From Larus michahellis (taxonomy: Eukaryota > Chordata > Aves > Charadriiformes > Laridae), in NCBI RefSeq assembly GCF_964199755.1, contig NC_133896.1, forward strand, positions 97,526,200 to 97,590,199: a stretch of DNA of 64,000 bases. The letters run 5' to 3'. The notes beneath the pieces are model-generated. The model saw only the letters and a list, made by a program, of their open reading frames with translations. It did not search any database and was not told the origin of the DNA. Every line of letters begins with the position of its first letter. Position 1 is the stretch's first letter. Made by a program: the position numbers and the translations under genes. This document shows positions 12,625 to 37,506 of the stretch, in pieces.

Positions 12625-15600
12625 GTGTAACAACGAACATTATTTTATTCGAGGGTCAATGACCAAGCCATTCAGGAGGAATTAATTTTCAGGATTTGGC
12701 TACAGAAGAGCTCTACAATCTCATTGCCATCCTCATTCCCAGCAGCGTTTGGTTTTTTTTTTTGGGGGGGGGAGACTTCAGCAGATGCCTTCCATCCTTT
12801 GGTCTTTGAAGCTGGATTCCCTCTAGAAGCATTAAGAGGAGCGTCGATTCTGTCTTATTGACTGATCTTGGTCAGTAATAGGGGCAGGAGGAAAGAGGAC
12901 ACTGCAGGGTGCTGCCAACTCCCATCAGGAAACACTGACTTATATTCATCCGGCTAGTAGCCTAGAACTCTTGTGTACCACAGGTTCTTTATTTTTTCCA
13001 TCAGCTGTTCAGCCAGTATACTGAGTTTAGTTGTTTCTCTGATGAGGAAGTTCCTGCAGGAGACGACAGTGTATGTGGTAAGATACACAAATACATGAGG
13101 GTATTTTCTGTCTGCTGTAGATATCACACTGCCTGTCACTGAGAGTGCAAAGCTCCTCAGCAGTCCTAGAGGGGCTTTCCTTGGAAGACAGGAATAGTCA
13201 GTATGTGTTTGCCATGAGTTACATGAAACTGTATCTCTTGGGTCATCATGTTTTTCCTCTTGGGATGAAACCCTTTCCCCTTCTTCAGGAATAGGTATTT
13301 ACAGCTAGAGCCAATTTTGTGATTTGCATTGAGTGACAGCAGTGTTTCCTGGCACCTTCAGTACTTAGCGCCTCACAGATGGCACCGCAGCACCTTTCCA
13401 GGGAGGCTGATCCCCCACCAGCCAGTTGCCCCCTCCCTCGCCAGCAATGTATAAAGAGCAGTACCTGCTATCCCCACAAGCATTGTCATGTTCAATGTGC
13501 ATCCCTGAGAAGAGCTTGCACTTTCACGTGAAATTATATTGTCCCATCCCACCTTTCCAGCACCCCACTCCCATTGTAGTCACATCAGGCTTTGGTTCCT
13601 GATTAATTTCCCATTGGGTCTCCCCCAGTCAATAGTTAATTAATCTGCTCTTTCTCCCACTTCTCCCTCTCCATTTCATTGCAGCGCTAATGCAGATCTT
13701 TCCATACCTGGTCACAACAACTACTGGAGTCTGGGCAGCATCCACCAAGAACTGGCCAACTTTAGGGGACATCTTGTTCACAGTTTCATAGATGTAAGCT
13801 GCAATTGCGTCGGGGATGACCAACCAGTCACGACGGTCTCTCTCAAAGATGGACTTTGAGTGCACTTCTGAGAAAGAGGAGGCAAAAAACTATGAGGCTT
13901 CTCCAGTCACTTGTGTCTCTGATATTGTCCCCCAGGCGCAGTGGGAAGCGACTTGAGATTCTGAGATTCAAAGCCTCCCCCAGAATTCACTCCAGCAGCA
14001 TCCTGCAGCACCTCATCACTCATTTTTGGGCAGCTAGGTCATAGGCATTACATGACAGAGTATTTGCATCAAGTATGGACAATCTTCATGCCAGGCCCCT
14101 GCCGTCTTGTTTCATGCTGCCAAGCACCGTATATTCATGGTCTTGTATGTGTTATTGGGCTTCAGTCCTACTTCATGGATGGGTTAGACTTCTCTAAGGC
14201 AAGTGAGAACCTGTAGAGCTGAGCAGTGTCTCAGGCAGACAGAAAAGCTTTTCAGACTTACCGGGGAGAGTGGTGCTAAGGAGCAGAATCAGAGCTATCA
14301 CCAATGCCCTGGACTGCACCATGGTTTGCAGTACCAGTTCCGCTCTCTATACCAAGAGACCTGCTGGAATCAGCATACAATGTTTTGTTTGCTTTCAGAG
14401 AAATAAAACATGTTAAACATCAGATTTTTGCAACAAACCTAACCAATAAATGAAGAAGAGAACAGCAAAGATAACGGTGCATTTCCTCTGAAATTTCACT
14501 CTGAAGAAGTGAGGAAAACATAGTATAAAAATGAAAGCGTCCTTTTATTTGTATAATTATAAATATCCACAATGAATGATAGCTTTCAGAGCTCCAAAAA
14601 ATATGTGACAGTTAAAGCCACTTCTTTTATACGAGAGCTAAAATTACTTGTTTCAGCATGTGAGCAAACCACTAACACTGTCAGAGGTCAGTATAGGTTT
14701 CCTCCATACGTAAGTATAACTGAAAAATTCATAATGTGGGATTTTTTTTGTTTCATTTTCTTTGGTGGATTGCTCTAAACAACATTGTGCTAGTGAGTAC
14801 ATCACATAGAATGATCACCTTAGTGACCCAGTGATCTGAGTATTTTGTCTTGCTCTAGATGAGGAAGGGCCTGACTACGCACTAGGTTCTCTTGTCTTTT
14901 CCACGCTGGGAATAATGAAGCAGATAGTAGTCCAGGCAGAACAAGTTCTCAAAAGGGAGTAAGTGCAAACTTTAGCCTCATCCAACCTCATTCATTTTGT
15001 CTGTTAAAAAAGTCAAAATTGGAGGAACTCTTGAAAATTTGGTAATTGGTACATTGAAAAGATGACTTTACATCTAAACAAGTTTTTCGAACACGCTACA
15101 CTTAAAAAGGTGTTTAGAAGTTAAAAATGATTTATGCCCTGAATTAGGGAGCTGCATCACTCAGATCAACATGAAGAAAACATCGCAGTGTTAGGAACTG
15201 CAATGGCAAAAAAGGCTGTAAGGCTATTACATGTGGCTGCTTTGCTAAATCCTGTGCTTGGTAGCTACAAGTCAATGCTCCTTCTTATCACACAGTAAAG
15301 AAATTTGCATCCATTTTGATTTCCTTCTGTGCACAGGTTACCTCCAAAAGCTACCACTCCATCTTCACTAATTTGCTGACCAGCAGCAGCTGCTCCATTA
15401 CCACCCTTCCTTGATTTTTAATCCTAGACCCAGTTTCTCCCTCTGTAGACGAAAGGTATACATGTGCTTCCCAAGAGCATAAGGAGAGGATCTTACCCAG
15501 TTTAGAGCCTGTAGTCCCTGTGGTGAAGGCAGCTGGGAAAAGGTTATGTATCTTCCAGCACTGAAAGTCTGCAATCCCTACTATGGGTTTGACCCTCTTA

Positions 15601-15860
15601 TGAGTGTCTTATGGAGCACCCATCACTCAGCTTCAATCCAGGTCACCTCAAGCACTCCCACCCTCCTCCATTCCTGGCTATGGAGTGTTAGAAGGGCTCA
15701 TGCTTTTTGGCTTGCCATAAGAAACAGGGCAAAGTAGAAGACCACTCACTTCTCTATGTCCTAGATACACCAGTCACAAAGTCCATAGCACCCAGAAGAG
15801 AGAGTTCAGCTCTTACCTGTCCTGCTTTCTCTCTCTTTCTCGGGCCGAAGCTGAGGTAGA
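12625..15860 (-). CDS. APOV1: Apovitellenin-1 (apoVLDL-II) gene, complete
   Basis: Secreted apolipoprotein of yolk-targeted VLDL. In the chicken it is made in liver under estrogen, blocks lipoprotein lipase and so keeps VLDL intact for uptake by the oocyte. The three coding segments are 14322-14262, 13867-13708 and 13053-12954, joined in phase 1 and phase 2. They give 106 residues, the same length as the chicken protein. Residues 1-24 are a signal peptide (MVQSRALVIALILLL core) and mature residues 25-106 begin KSIFERDRRDWLVIPD, the family hallmark. The C-terminus is VLGY. An upstream non-coding exon ends at a CAG/GTAAGA donor at 15,817, giving the four-exon layout known for chicken. The mature chain has no cysteine: position 75 is Trp, where the chicken chain has the Cys that dimerises it. 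The outer limits (cap site, poly-A site) are estimates. The reading frame and identity are secure. Confidence 0.95.
12644..12649 (-). terminator. APOV1: APOV1 poly-A signal AATAAA
   Basis: A minus-strand AATAAA lies about 305 bases after the stop codon, which gives an mRNA of about 0.7 kb, near the size known for chicken apoVLDL-II mRNA. Cleavage would fall near 12,625-12,632. Confidence 0.7.
12954..13053 (-). CDS. APOV1: APOV1 exon 4 (coding part)
   Basis: The acceptor CTCCTGCAG precedes 13,053. The exon completes an Arg codon and then encodes NFLIRETTKLSILAEQ through RVLGY, ending at TAG (12,956-12,954). It forms the amphipathic C-terminal helix. The residue before Tyr-Thr is Trp, not Cys. 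Confidence 0.95.
13708..13867 (-). CDS. APOV1: APOV1 exon 3
   Basis: The acceptor TTTCTCAG and a GTATGG donor bound a 160-nt exon. It encodes the end of the signal peptide (EVHS) and mature residues 1-50, from KSIFERDRRDW to PVVVVTR. The upstream in-frame extension seen in simple translation is intron. Confidence 0.95.
14262..14322 (-). CDS. APOV1: APOV1 exon 2, start codon and signal peptide
   Basis: The ATG has an AACCATGG context (Kozak-like). The exon encodes 20 hydrophobic residues ending STTLP and then a phase-1 G before a perfect GTAAGT donor. The 5' end of this exon is probably one of the CAG acceptors near 14,360-14,363. Confidence 0.92.
15817..15858 (-). other. APOV1: APOV1 non-coding exon 1 (predicted)
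   Basis: This is a short leader between the TATA-like element and a good CAG/GTAAGA donor (GT at 15,816-15,815). It contains no ATG that opens the APOV1 frame. Chicken APOV1 also has a short untranslated first exon. The cap position (about 15,850-15,868) is inferred only from the TATA distance. Confidence 0.6.
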
Positions 15861-15879
15861 TGCTCATCTGAGACACCGG

Positions 15880-15887
15880 CATTTATG
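15880..15887 (-). promoter_or_regulatory. APOV1: APOV1 TATA-like box
   Basis: On the minus strand the sequence reads CATAAATG, about 25-30 bases before the predicted cap site. A second A/T-rich candidate, CTATATTAG, lies at about 15,893-15,902. Either could serve; the first fits the estrogen-element spacing slightly better. Confidence 0.5.
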
Positions 15888-15911
15888 CAGAGCTAATATA
15901 GCGATAGCAAG

Positions 15912-15924
15912 GGGTCAAAGGTCC
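15912..15924 (+). promoter_or_regulatory. APOV1: DR1 nuclear-receptor site in the APOV1 promoter
   Basis: GGGTCAAAGGTCC is a direct repeat of two AGGTCA-type half-sites with one spacer base. This is the binding pattern of HNF4, COUP-TF and RXR heterodimers. It lies about 55-70 bases upstream of the predicted start. Chicken APOV1 is known to use a COUP/HNF4-type site for liver expression, so the position makes functional sense. Confidence 0.75.
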
Positions 15925-16028
15925 TGCTTTGTTTCTCCATTTGCTCTTTTGCAAGCAGATCCAGCTCAGTGGGACAGGTAAGAAGCTGTTGAGGACTCTG
16001 GACCCATTATTGAGATTTGGTAATGGAG

Positions 16029-16041
16029 GGTCAGTCTGACC
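16029..16041 (+). promoter_or_regulatory. APOV1: Perfect estrogen response element
   Basis: GGTCAGTCTGACC matches the consensus GGTCAnnnTGACC at every defined base. It lies about 175 bases upstream of the predicted APOV1 cap site, which agrees with the position of an estrogen element in the chicken gene. It is expected to mediate estrogen-receptor induction in laying females. Confidence 0.85.
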
Positions 16042-16072
16042 TGAGCCTAAGAGACGTGGAAGGCAGCTCCTG

Positions 16073-16085
16073 GGTCACTGAGTCC
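16073..16085 (+). promoter_or_regulatory. APOV1: Second, imperfect estrogen response element
   Basis: GGTCACTGAGTCC has one perfect half-site and one degenerate half-site with the right spacing. It is centred 44 bases from the perfect element, about four helical turns, and about 219 bases from the predicted cap site. The chicken promoter also has a paired perfect and imperfect arrangement as I recall it. Confidence 0.65.
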
Positions 16086-16423
16086 TCTACAGGCAACTAT
16101 GTCATAGAGGCCCCTTTCATAAGTTGACCAAATTCCACATTAACAGTAGCTAAAGCTTAGCTGAATTTTGCTCCCACTGTTCCTGTGGGAAGGCCTGTGC
16201 TGTAACCCCACTGCTCTGACGGTGGGATTTATTTGTGGCTAATGCACCTGCTCATATTTTACCCTCCATTTCCAACAAATGCATTAACCAAATGGTGCAC
16301 AGGGGCAAGTGTGCACCTCTCTTGCATTTCTTCTTGCCCCATGTCCAACCCTTTTTGCACAAGCTGACAAGATGGGTGTATGTCTGAGACAGCTGTCAAA
16401 ACTTGCCCAGGGGAAATGTCCAG

Positions 16424-16921
16424 CTCTGGGTCCACCAGCACAGGAAAGACACGGACCTGTTGGAGCGGGTCCAGAGGAGGGCCATGAAAATGATCAGGGA
16501 GCTGGAGCACCTCTGCTATGGAGAAAGGCCGAGAGAGTTGGAGTTGTTCAGCCTGGAGAGGAGAAGGCTCTGGGGAGACCTTATAGCGGCCTTCCAGTAC
16601 TTAAAGGGGGCTTATAAAGACAGAAAAAGATTTTTTACCAAGACCTTTAGTGACAGGACAAGGGTAAATGGTTTTAAACTGAAAGAGGGTAGGTTTAAAT
16701 TGGATATAAGGAATAAATTCTTTATGATGAGGGTGCTGAGACACTGGAACAGGTTGCCTAGAGAAGTTGTGGACACCATGTCATTGGAAGTGTTCAAGGT
16801 CAAGTTGGATGGGGCTTTGAGCAATCTGAGAGTGAAAGATGTCCCTGGCCAAGCCGGGGGCAGGGTGGACAACATGACTTTAAAGGTCCCTTTCAACCCA
16901 AACCATTCTATGATTCTATGA
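16424..16921 (+). mobile_element. CR1 LINE, 5'-truncated, 3' end intact
   Basis: About 500 bp of the CR1 3' region, including the conserved stretches TTCAGCCTGGAGAGGAGAAG and TGGAACAGGTTGCC. It ends in the typical CR1 tail of two ATTCTATG units. The reverse-transcriptase C-terminal frame is still open across the whole copy, so it is relatively young. It sits about 340 bp upstream of the APOV1 estrogen elements. Confidence 0.93.
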
Positions 16922-16929
16922 TAACTTGT

Positions 16930-19900
16930 CCCCAGGCTCCCAGGGGACCTGGTCCCAGTCAGACAGTGGCTGCATTGCCACTGTAGGGCCTGTTTTCTCA
17001 TAGCTCAAGTTCCATGGGCCCATTGGGTCTTCAGTCAGGCCAACCATCTGTATTTGGCATGTGCAACCTTGGAGCAGAAGGGGGAAGAGACAGAAAGGAA
17101 CTGAGCAACACTGAGCTACAAAGAGAATTAGCTAAGAGGAATGGGGAGGACATGAAGCATAAATTAAGCCTACTCTGTGACACCCAACAGACCTCCGTTC
17201 ATAGGTCAGCCACTTATTTATTAGGTGACTGTCACATGCAGAAAGTGTGAAAAGCTCAGTCAGTATCTTCATTTATCAACCAAACAAAATTTCTAGAAGA
17301 CTTTGAAGACTTTTCTTCTTATGGAACTCAAAATACTTCAGAACCAAACAGTAAGCATCCTCATTTTACAGACATGGCAGCCAAGTCAGCAACTGCTGCA
17401 GTGGGTCACATCATTAAAGAGGCCTGCCAATGGTTTCCCAGACATTTTTCCACTCTCTTGGTAAGTATTCAAATTATCTTATTTCTTAGAAAAACAAAGA
17501 AAAAGGTCTCCCGAAATAAGATGAACAAGAAAAATCCCCCATACAAGCAAACCATTTTGCATTTTTGTCCAAAAAATAGCAACAGAAAATCCTTACTAAC
17601 GTATAACAAGATTAATTCCAGAAGTAAGAACTAAGAATTTTCAATTCCACTTCTGGTGCAAACACTAAAAAGCAATTTATTGTCTAGGAAGAACACACAA
17701 GAGCAACTGGTTGAAAGTTCTCTTATATTTTAATTATACATTTGACAGTCATTGAAGAGAATCTACACATTTACCATCTGCTTTTACAGCTGGAATAATA
17801 TTCAGAAGACCAGCACAAGGCACAGTATAGGCATTAAACTTCGCAGAAATAGCAACGAGCAGTCATTACTTGTGGGGGTCAATTTAATAAAACCTCAAGT
17901 GTCATCTCTGTCCTATGTCAAGTTGACAAATGGAAGGCTCTAGCCATATTAAGTGGGTGTTTTAAACTGATGTGCTGCTGGAGGTAGTAACGTAGAGTGG
18001 ACTTAGCTACCCTATATAGTAATAGGTACTGCTGAAGAGCTTTGCCTAGTGGTTCTTATCACACAAGGTAACTTCCCCCCCGCCAAAGTTAACCTAACTT
18101 TAGCTCATGATTACTATCATGAATACAGCCCCAGAGATAGCAACCGGGCATTTCAGCACTTTCTACTGCCAAACAGGCACTTGCCAAGACCAGATCAATG
18201 ATTGCACAAGAATCAGCCCTTGCCCTCCATTCCTGGAACGGCATTCCAGAATGGCACGGCGCTCTACAAATAAGCAAGAAAGCCAGATATTGCAAGTCCT
18301 TTCTTAATCAAAGAAAAATTACATGATTTTTTGATCTCTCCTATGAATCTCTGGTCTGAGGTGAAAAGCAGCTGACAGGAGCAGCACGGGCATCCTTATC
18401 TGCCCCATGTGGCATGGCTACTTACTCATTACATTATTATTTTAAATTAGGGTAACTCCACTGGCTATCAAGGCACTTTATCTGAAACAGAAAATTAATT
18501 CTTGGGGGGTAAGGTATCTCCCTTCAGCTGCATGGCAGGAAGACCAAAAGTCCATAATGGCAATAACTCCTGAATGTGAAACATATTCAACTTTTTTTCA
18601 TCACAAACAGGCTGATGTATGAACATCAGCTCTTTGGAATGGTTGAAAAATTAAGCATGAATAAATTACAATCTAGAAAGAACAAGGCTAGGCTACTTCC
18701 TACTGTTATTTCTTTCAGAGTGCACTATTTGAGCTGCTCAATTCTCTCTCTCTTTTGAAAAGTCAAAGACCCCGTAATCTTACTGGGAAAAAAAGAATCC
18801 ACATAGTATTGTGCAGTGCTGTCACAACAGCTTTCATTTATAGCCAATTAAAAACAGAAATAAGCATTCAAAGCAGAGCCTATTTCCTTCTGACTTTTCT
18901 GTCTGCTTGCAGTTGTAAAGCATGCAGATATAGATTTCCTTTGTCATTATTTCACAACCCACCAACTGGTGTTTTATGAACCGCAGTGGTCTGTGGACCA
19001 GTAAACCTGGTACCATTTCTGCTTCCCTGCTGGATAACTTAATCTACTTCTGTCACAATTTAAGAAGCTACAAAATTAAGACTGAGATACAATCAATTTT
19101 CCCTGAAGAGTTTTGTTTAATGTTTCTATAAATATGAACAAAGTGACTGAAGAGGAGCTCAAGTATGATAAAGATAAAACTCTTCAGACTTCACACAGCA
19201 CAAATTGCAGAAATTCACACAAGCGACAATTAGTCACCCTAGCTCAATTATGGGGACTGCAGGAACAAATAAAGATGGAGGGCTCCTTCACAGGATTTAG
19301 ATAAAAAAGCACAACCTCTGCAGTTAGTGTGCTCATACTACAGCAGCAAGCTTCAACAGCTGCTACTGTTACACAAAGCCATCTAGGTTTTCTTGCTATG
19401 TGAGGGGGTTCTTGCTTTTGAGCAAACTTGATTGATATTGTTGGCTTGTAGACACTTGAATGTGAAGGAAAGTGAACTCTTTCCCATCTTGGGATCTCAA
19501 CTGATGTCTCAATAGCCTCTACTCTTGATAGAGAAAGGGGCAGCCCTTCCCTGAAACCTGGACATTTGGGCTGGGTTGACATGACAGGGAGAAGAATCTG
19601 TCCTGATGTGTGGACCTATTGGAAGAATAAGGAGAGAGTCAAATTCCAAGCTACTAATTCAGCTTCCAAGGGGAGAATCTGCAGAGCCCTGGGTATCTGC
19701 TACTAGTCGCCAGAGGGCAATGCTAAAGTCAAAACTGCGTGCTAGTTTTGGATGAAGGAGCCCCATATTATTTTCTGTCATTGCAGTCACCATAAACTCC
19801 TCTTAACTAAAAAAAATACTAGCCCATCATAGAAGAGGGGATGCATAAAACCCTCAGCATGTCATTAAATAAGAATAAAAAAGATTCACAACCAGTGACT

Positions 19901-21080
19901 GAGAACCAGATTCAAGAGTGATACTGGCTTTGCAACTTCCGCAAACACACTTAATTCCCTAGATTTCAGATGTAACTCATGGGTCAGTTCACATTATTCA
20001 GTTTGGGTCTAATGCAGACAAGGACTACACTTAACACAGCCTTCCTTTCTTGAATTCAAACTTTGGAGTTGGTCTTTTAGCTCTGTTTTGTGCTAGCCAT
20101 CAACTGCTGGTGAACAGCCTCTCCGTCTTCAAAAAGTAGGCCTGTCGTTCAGAAACAAAGTGAACCAGAGAAGCTAGTGGGTCCTCCTGCTTTATCTCCA
20201 TACACAGGAATTAGAAATAAGCACTGTCAGCCAGGAAACCGTAGGAAAATGAGCACTCTGCAGTAGCCTTTGGTTGACCAGCGACTGTACTGGATATCCA
20301 GATAGGAGTACTTGCTTTAAGTGTGATGTTTCCCATCATTGTCCAAAGAAAAGAAAAAAAAAGAAGTGGGCAGAGTGAAAGTCTCTCCAAGTCAGTCTTC
20401 CAAGGGAAAGCATAAGCACATCAGTAATTGGGACATTAAAGAACAAATAGTAGTGTCCCATAGGGCATTGGTTGGGAAATAAGGCAATACAGTCATTGAT
20501 ACTGGCCAATCTCTAGTGCCTCTGGGTTACAAAATACTTCACAAGGTCCTCCAAAAGCTTAAGTTTCTTGAATCCAAGAAGTGCCTTTGGCAAGTCAGTT
20601 TCCTGTGGAAGCAGCCAGCATCCAGAGAACCTCTCTTTTTCCAGCACATTTTAAATGAAAACAGTGGATCAATCACATCAAGGAGAAATGGCAAGTTGTT
20701 CTCTTTTGCAACTTGTCTTAGAATGTACAGAAATTCTGTGTTCTAGTTGCAAGGTAAGAGATGAGAAAACCCTGCAATTTAGCTACAGATCAGATGCACC
20801 ACATATGCAGAGCTGGTATAAATGTCCAGGTAAAGATCAAGGACAACAGTGAAAATGGTGACTGTAAGACTTCTTCACAGCCCTTTATCCCGCCCCATGT
20901 ATATGATACATGGCACAGAGAGAAAAGCGAGAATATAAAATGCATGGAAAAGAGTACATGGCTTAGGAAAGATATATCCACCAAAGTCATGCTTCCTAGA
21001 GTTGAAAGAAATTCTGGTCCATGGTGTGAGGGACAGTGGTCATATCTTGTGCAGTCTCTGTAGGAATGGCTAAACCTTGG
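16930..21080. other. Intergenic stretch between APOV1 and ILDR1
   Basis: I recognise no exon here. Base composition is AT-moderate and the open frames are short. Only the upstream control region of APOV1 (left of it) and the end of ILDR1 (right of it) are assigned. Confidence 0.5.
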
Positions 21081-21084
21081 TAAA

Positions 21085-21090
21085 TTTATT
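21085..21090 (-). terminator. ILDR1: Candidate ILDR1 poly-A signal
   Basis: This is the first minus-strand AATAAA I find after the ILDR1 stop codon (21,873), giving a 3' UTR of about 0.8 kb. Nothing else confirms it. Confidence 0.4.
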
Positions 21091-21394
21091 CCTTTAAGTT
21101 TACGAATAAATTCAAGTCTGGGTTAAAGGCTAGAAGGCACTAAGGTCTAAGCTTAAAGTAGGGCAGGTTGCTTCAGTCAGGATAGGGTAGATAAGCTGGC
21201 AATTTGCAGACGTGCTAGTGAGCTCTTACTAAGGCAGCCAAACATCCTTCCAGCGTTGTGCTCCTTCTGTTTGGGAGAGAGGCTTACTGAGGACAAAAGG
21301 AAGCAACTGCCCAAACTATGCTGAGCAGCCAAGCAGAAGCAGCAAACATTTCACATTGTGAAGCACAACAGAGGGTCTTAAAAAGGAGATGCTG

Positions 21395-21455
21395 TGCCTC
21401 CCTCCCTATCCCAAACTCACAGTGGACTGGATCAGATGACCTCCAGAGGCCCCCA
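21395..21455 (+). mobile_element. Small, old CR1 3' fragment
   Basis: The sequence GGACTGGATCAGATGACCTC followed by AGAGGCCCC resembles the CR1 3' end. The tail octamers are lost. It would lie in the ILDR1 3' UTR, in the opposite orientation to the gene. Confidence 0.5.
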
Positions 21456-21872
21456 ACAACATAGATTGTTCTACTGTCCTGTGACTTTACAACTCTGTGA
21501 TCATCAGAGCCATTCTCCAGTAACTGGTGTGCAAAGGACCAGCATTCTACAGACTGGGCTCCTTGCAGTGCTGGGGCAACTAACAAAGACAACTGGCATT
21601 TCTCTTTAAAGACTGGGAATACAGCATTTACTAAAAAAAAAATCTGCTATTTCCAACAGAATGTCTTCAATGGACCACAAGAATAAAAAGGGATTATGTA
21701 TTGCTTTCATGGCCACTAGACATAGATTCTTCAGAGTTACAAGTCTAAGGGGAAGCAGCTTCATCTGTTTTTTTTGCTGGTTGTCAGTTCAATCAAAAGC
21801 AGCCATCCCAACATACATAGGAGAAAAGCTAAGAGGAGTCCGGTGGGAATCTTAGTTCTTTCAGTACTGGCA

Positions 21873-36463
<14,591 letters not shown>

Positions 36464-36687
36464 GGCGCTGCCTCCTCCGCCGCCCGCCCGGGGACGTCCG
36501 CCGCCGGTCCACCCCGCCGCGCCCACAGGCCCTCCCCTTCCCGTGGCACCTGTCCCAGGGCCGGGCTGACTGTCCCCTCCCTCCGCGGCCCCTCGCCGCC
36601 CGCCCGTCGGCAGGTACGCCTCCCTCCCTCCCTCCTCCTCCGTACAGCCGAAAGACAAAATGCCAGCCGCCAGCTTCAGAAACTGCT

Positions 36688-36712
36688 TAAAAATAATAAT
36701 AATAATAATATA
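36688..36712 (+). repeat. (AAT)n microsatellite
   Basis: About seven AAT units followed by ATATATAAAAA, in the spacer between ILDR1 and CFAP44. Confidence 0.85.
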
Positions 36713-36911
36713 TAAAAAATGTGCACACAGGTATATGTGAGGGTGCGAACGCAGGTAGGTGGGTTCGCCCGAGCTCTTGCCGTCTGGGAAAATACGCCGT
36801 AACTAGCCGGCGCCCGGGAGCGCGCGCTTCGTCTCGTGGGCAGAAAGTTTAAGGAATTAATTTCATTTTCCCGCTGAGTTATGAAAAGACGGCGACGGTG
36901 GCCAAAATAAT

Positions 36912-37310
36912 CACAGAATCGTCTAGGTTGGAAGGGACCTTTCAGATCATCGAGTCCAACCATCAGCCTAACACGGACAAAACCACCACTAAACCATGTC
37001 CCTCAGCACTCCGTCTACATGTCTTTTAAGTACGTCCAGGGATGACGATTCCACCGCTTCCCTGGGCAGCCCGTTCCAGTGTTAGGTAACCCTTTCAGTG
37101 AAGAATTTTTTCCTAATATCCAACCTAAACCTCCCCTGGTGCAACTTGAGGCCGTTTCCTCTTGCCCTATCGCCTGTTACCTGGGAGAAGAGACCAACCC
37201 CCACCTCGCTACAGCCTCCTCTCAGGTAGTTGTAGAGAGCGACGAGGTCTCCCCTCAGCCTCCTTTTCGCCAGGCTGAACAACCCCAGTTCCCTCAGCCG
37301 CTTTAATGCA
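36912..37310 (-). mobile_element. CR1 LINE fragment between ILDR1 and CFAP44 promoters
   Basis: About 400 bp in minus orientation. Its 3' end is at left (CACAGAATCGTCTAGGTTGG then AAGGGACC). It runs through AACCTCCCCTGGTGCAACTT and CCTTTTCGCCAGGCTGAAC at right. Apart from the lone AGAATC remnant, the octamer tail is missing. It separates the two CpG-rich promoters. Confidence 0.93.
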
Positions 37311-37369
37311 AAAACAATATGATCTAATTTACGTCGGAGCCGGAGCTGCGGTGTGCCTTCCTCAGCCCC

Positions 37370-37392
37370 GGCCGTTACACCGGGTAACGGCC
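37370..37392. promoter_or_regulatory. CFAP44: Inverted repeat resembling an X-box
   Basis: Perfect 9-bp arms GGCCGTTAC and GTAACGGCC are separated by ACCGG. The inner part GTTACACCGGGTAAC differs from a three-spacer X-box at one defined position. It may be a weaker second RFX site. Confidence 0.5.
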
Positions 37393-37436
37393 GCCAGCAG
37401 GTGCCAGCCGCGCCCCCCACCGCTCCCCCCGAGCCG

Positions 37437-37446
37437 GCGCATGCGC
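37437..37446 (+). promoter_or_regulatory. CFAP44: NRF1 site
   Basis: GCGCATGCGC is the exact palindromic core bound by NRF1, common in CpG-island promoters. It lies 74 bases before the CFAP44 start codon. Confidence 0.7.
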
Positions 37447-37462
37447 GCGCCGCCCCCGCCGC

Positions 37463-37478
37463 ACTACAGCTCCCGCAG
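37463..37478 (+). promoter_or_regulatory. CFAP44: ZNF143/Staf-type motif
   Basis: ACTACAGCTCCCGCAG matches the ACTACAnnTCCC core of the ZNF143 (SBS) element, which is frequent near start sites of divergent promoters. Confidence 0.65.
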
Positions 37479-37493
37479 CGCCCCGCGCCACCG

Positions 37494-37506
37494 GTTGCCT
37501 GGAAAC
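37494..37506 (+). promoter_or_regulatory. CFAP44: RFX X-box
   Basis: GTTGCCTGGAAAC fits the X-box consensus RYYNYY(N1)RRNRAC at every position. It is nested in a larger inverted repeat (ACCGGTT and AACCGGT, 37,490-37,510). RFX2/RFX3 and FOXJ1 drive motile-cilia genes through such sites, as expected for CFAP44. Confidence 0.8.

Noticed and set aside
16403-16921. 172-codon open frame as a host gene
   Set aside because: The protein is the CR1 reverse-transcriptase C-terminal region, so it is recorded as a mobile element.
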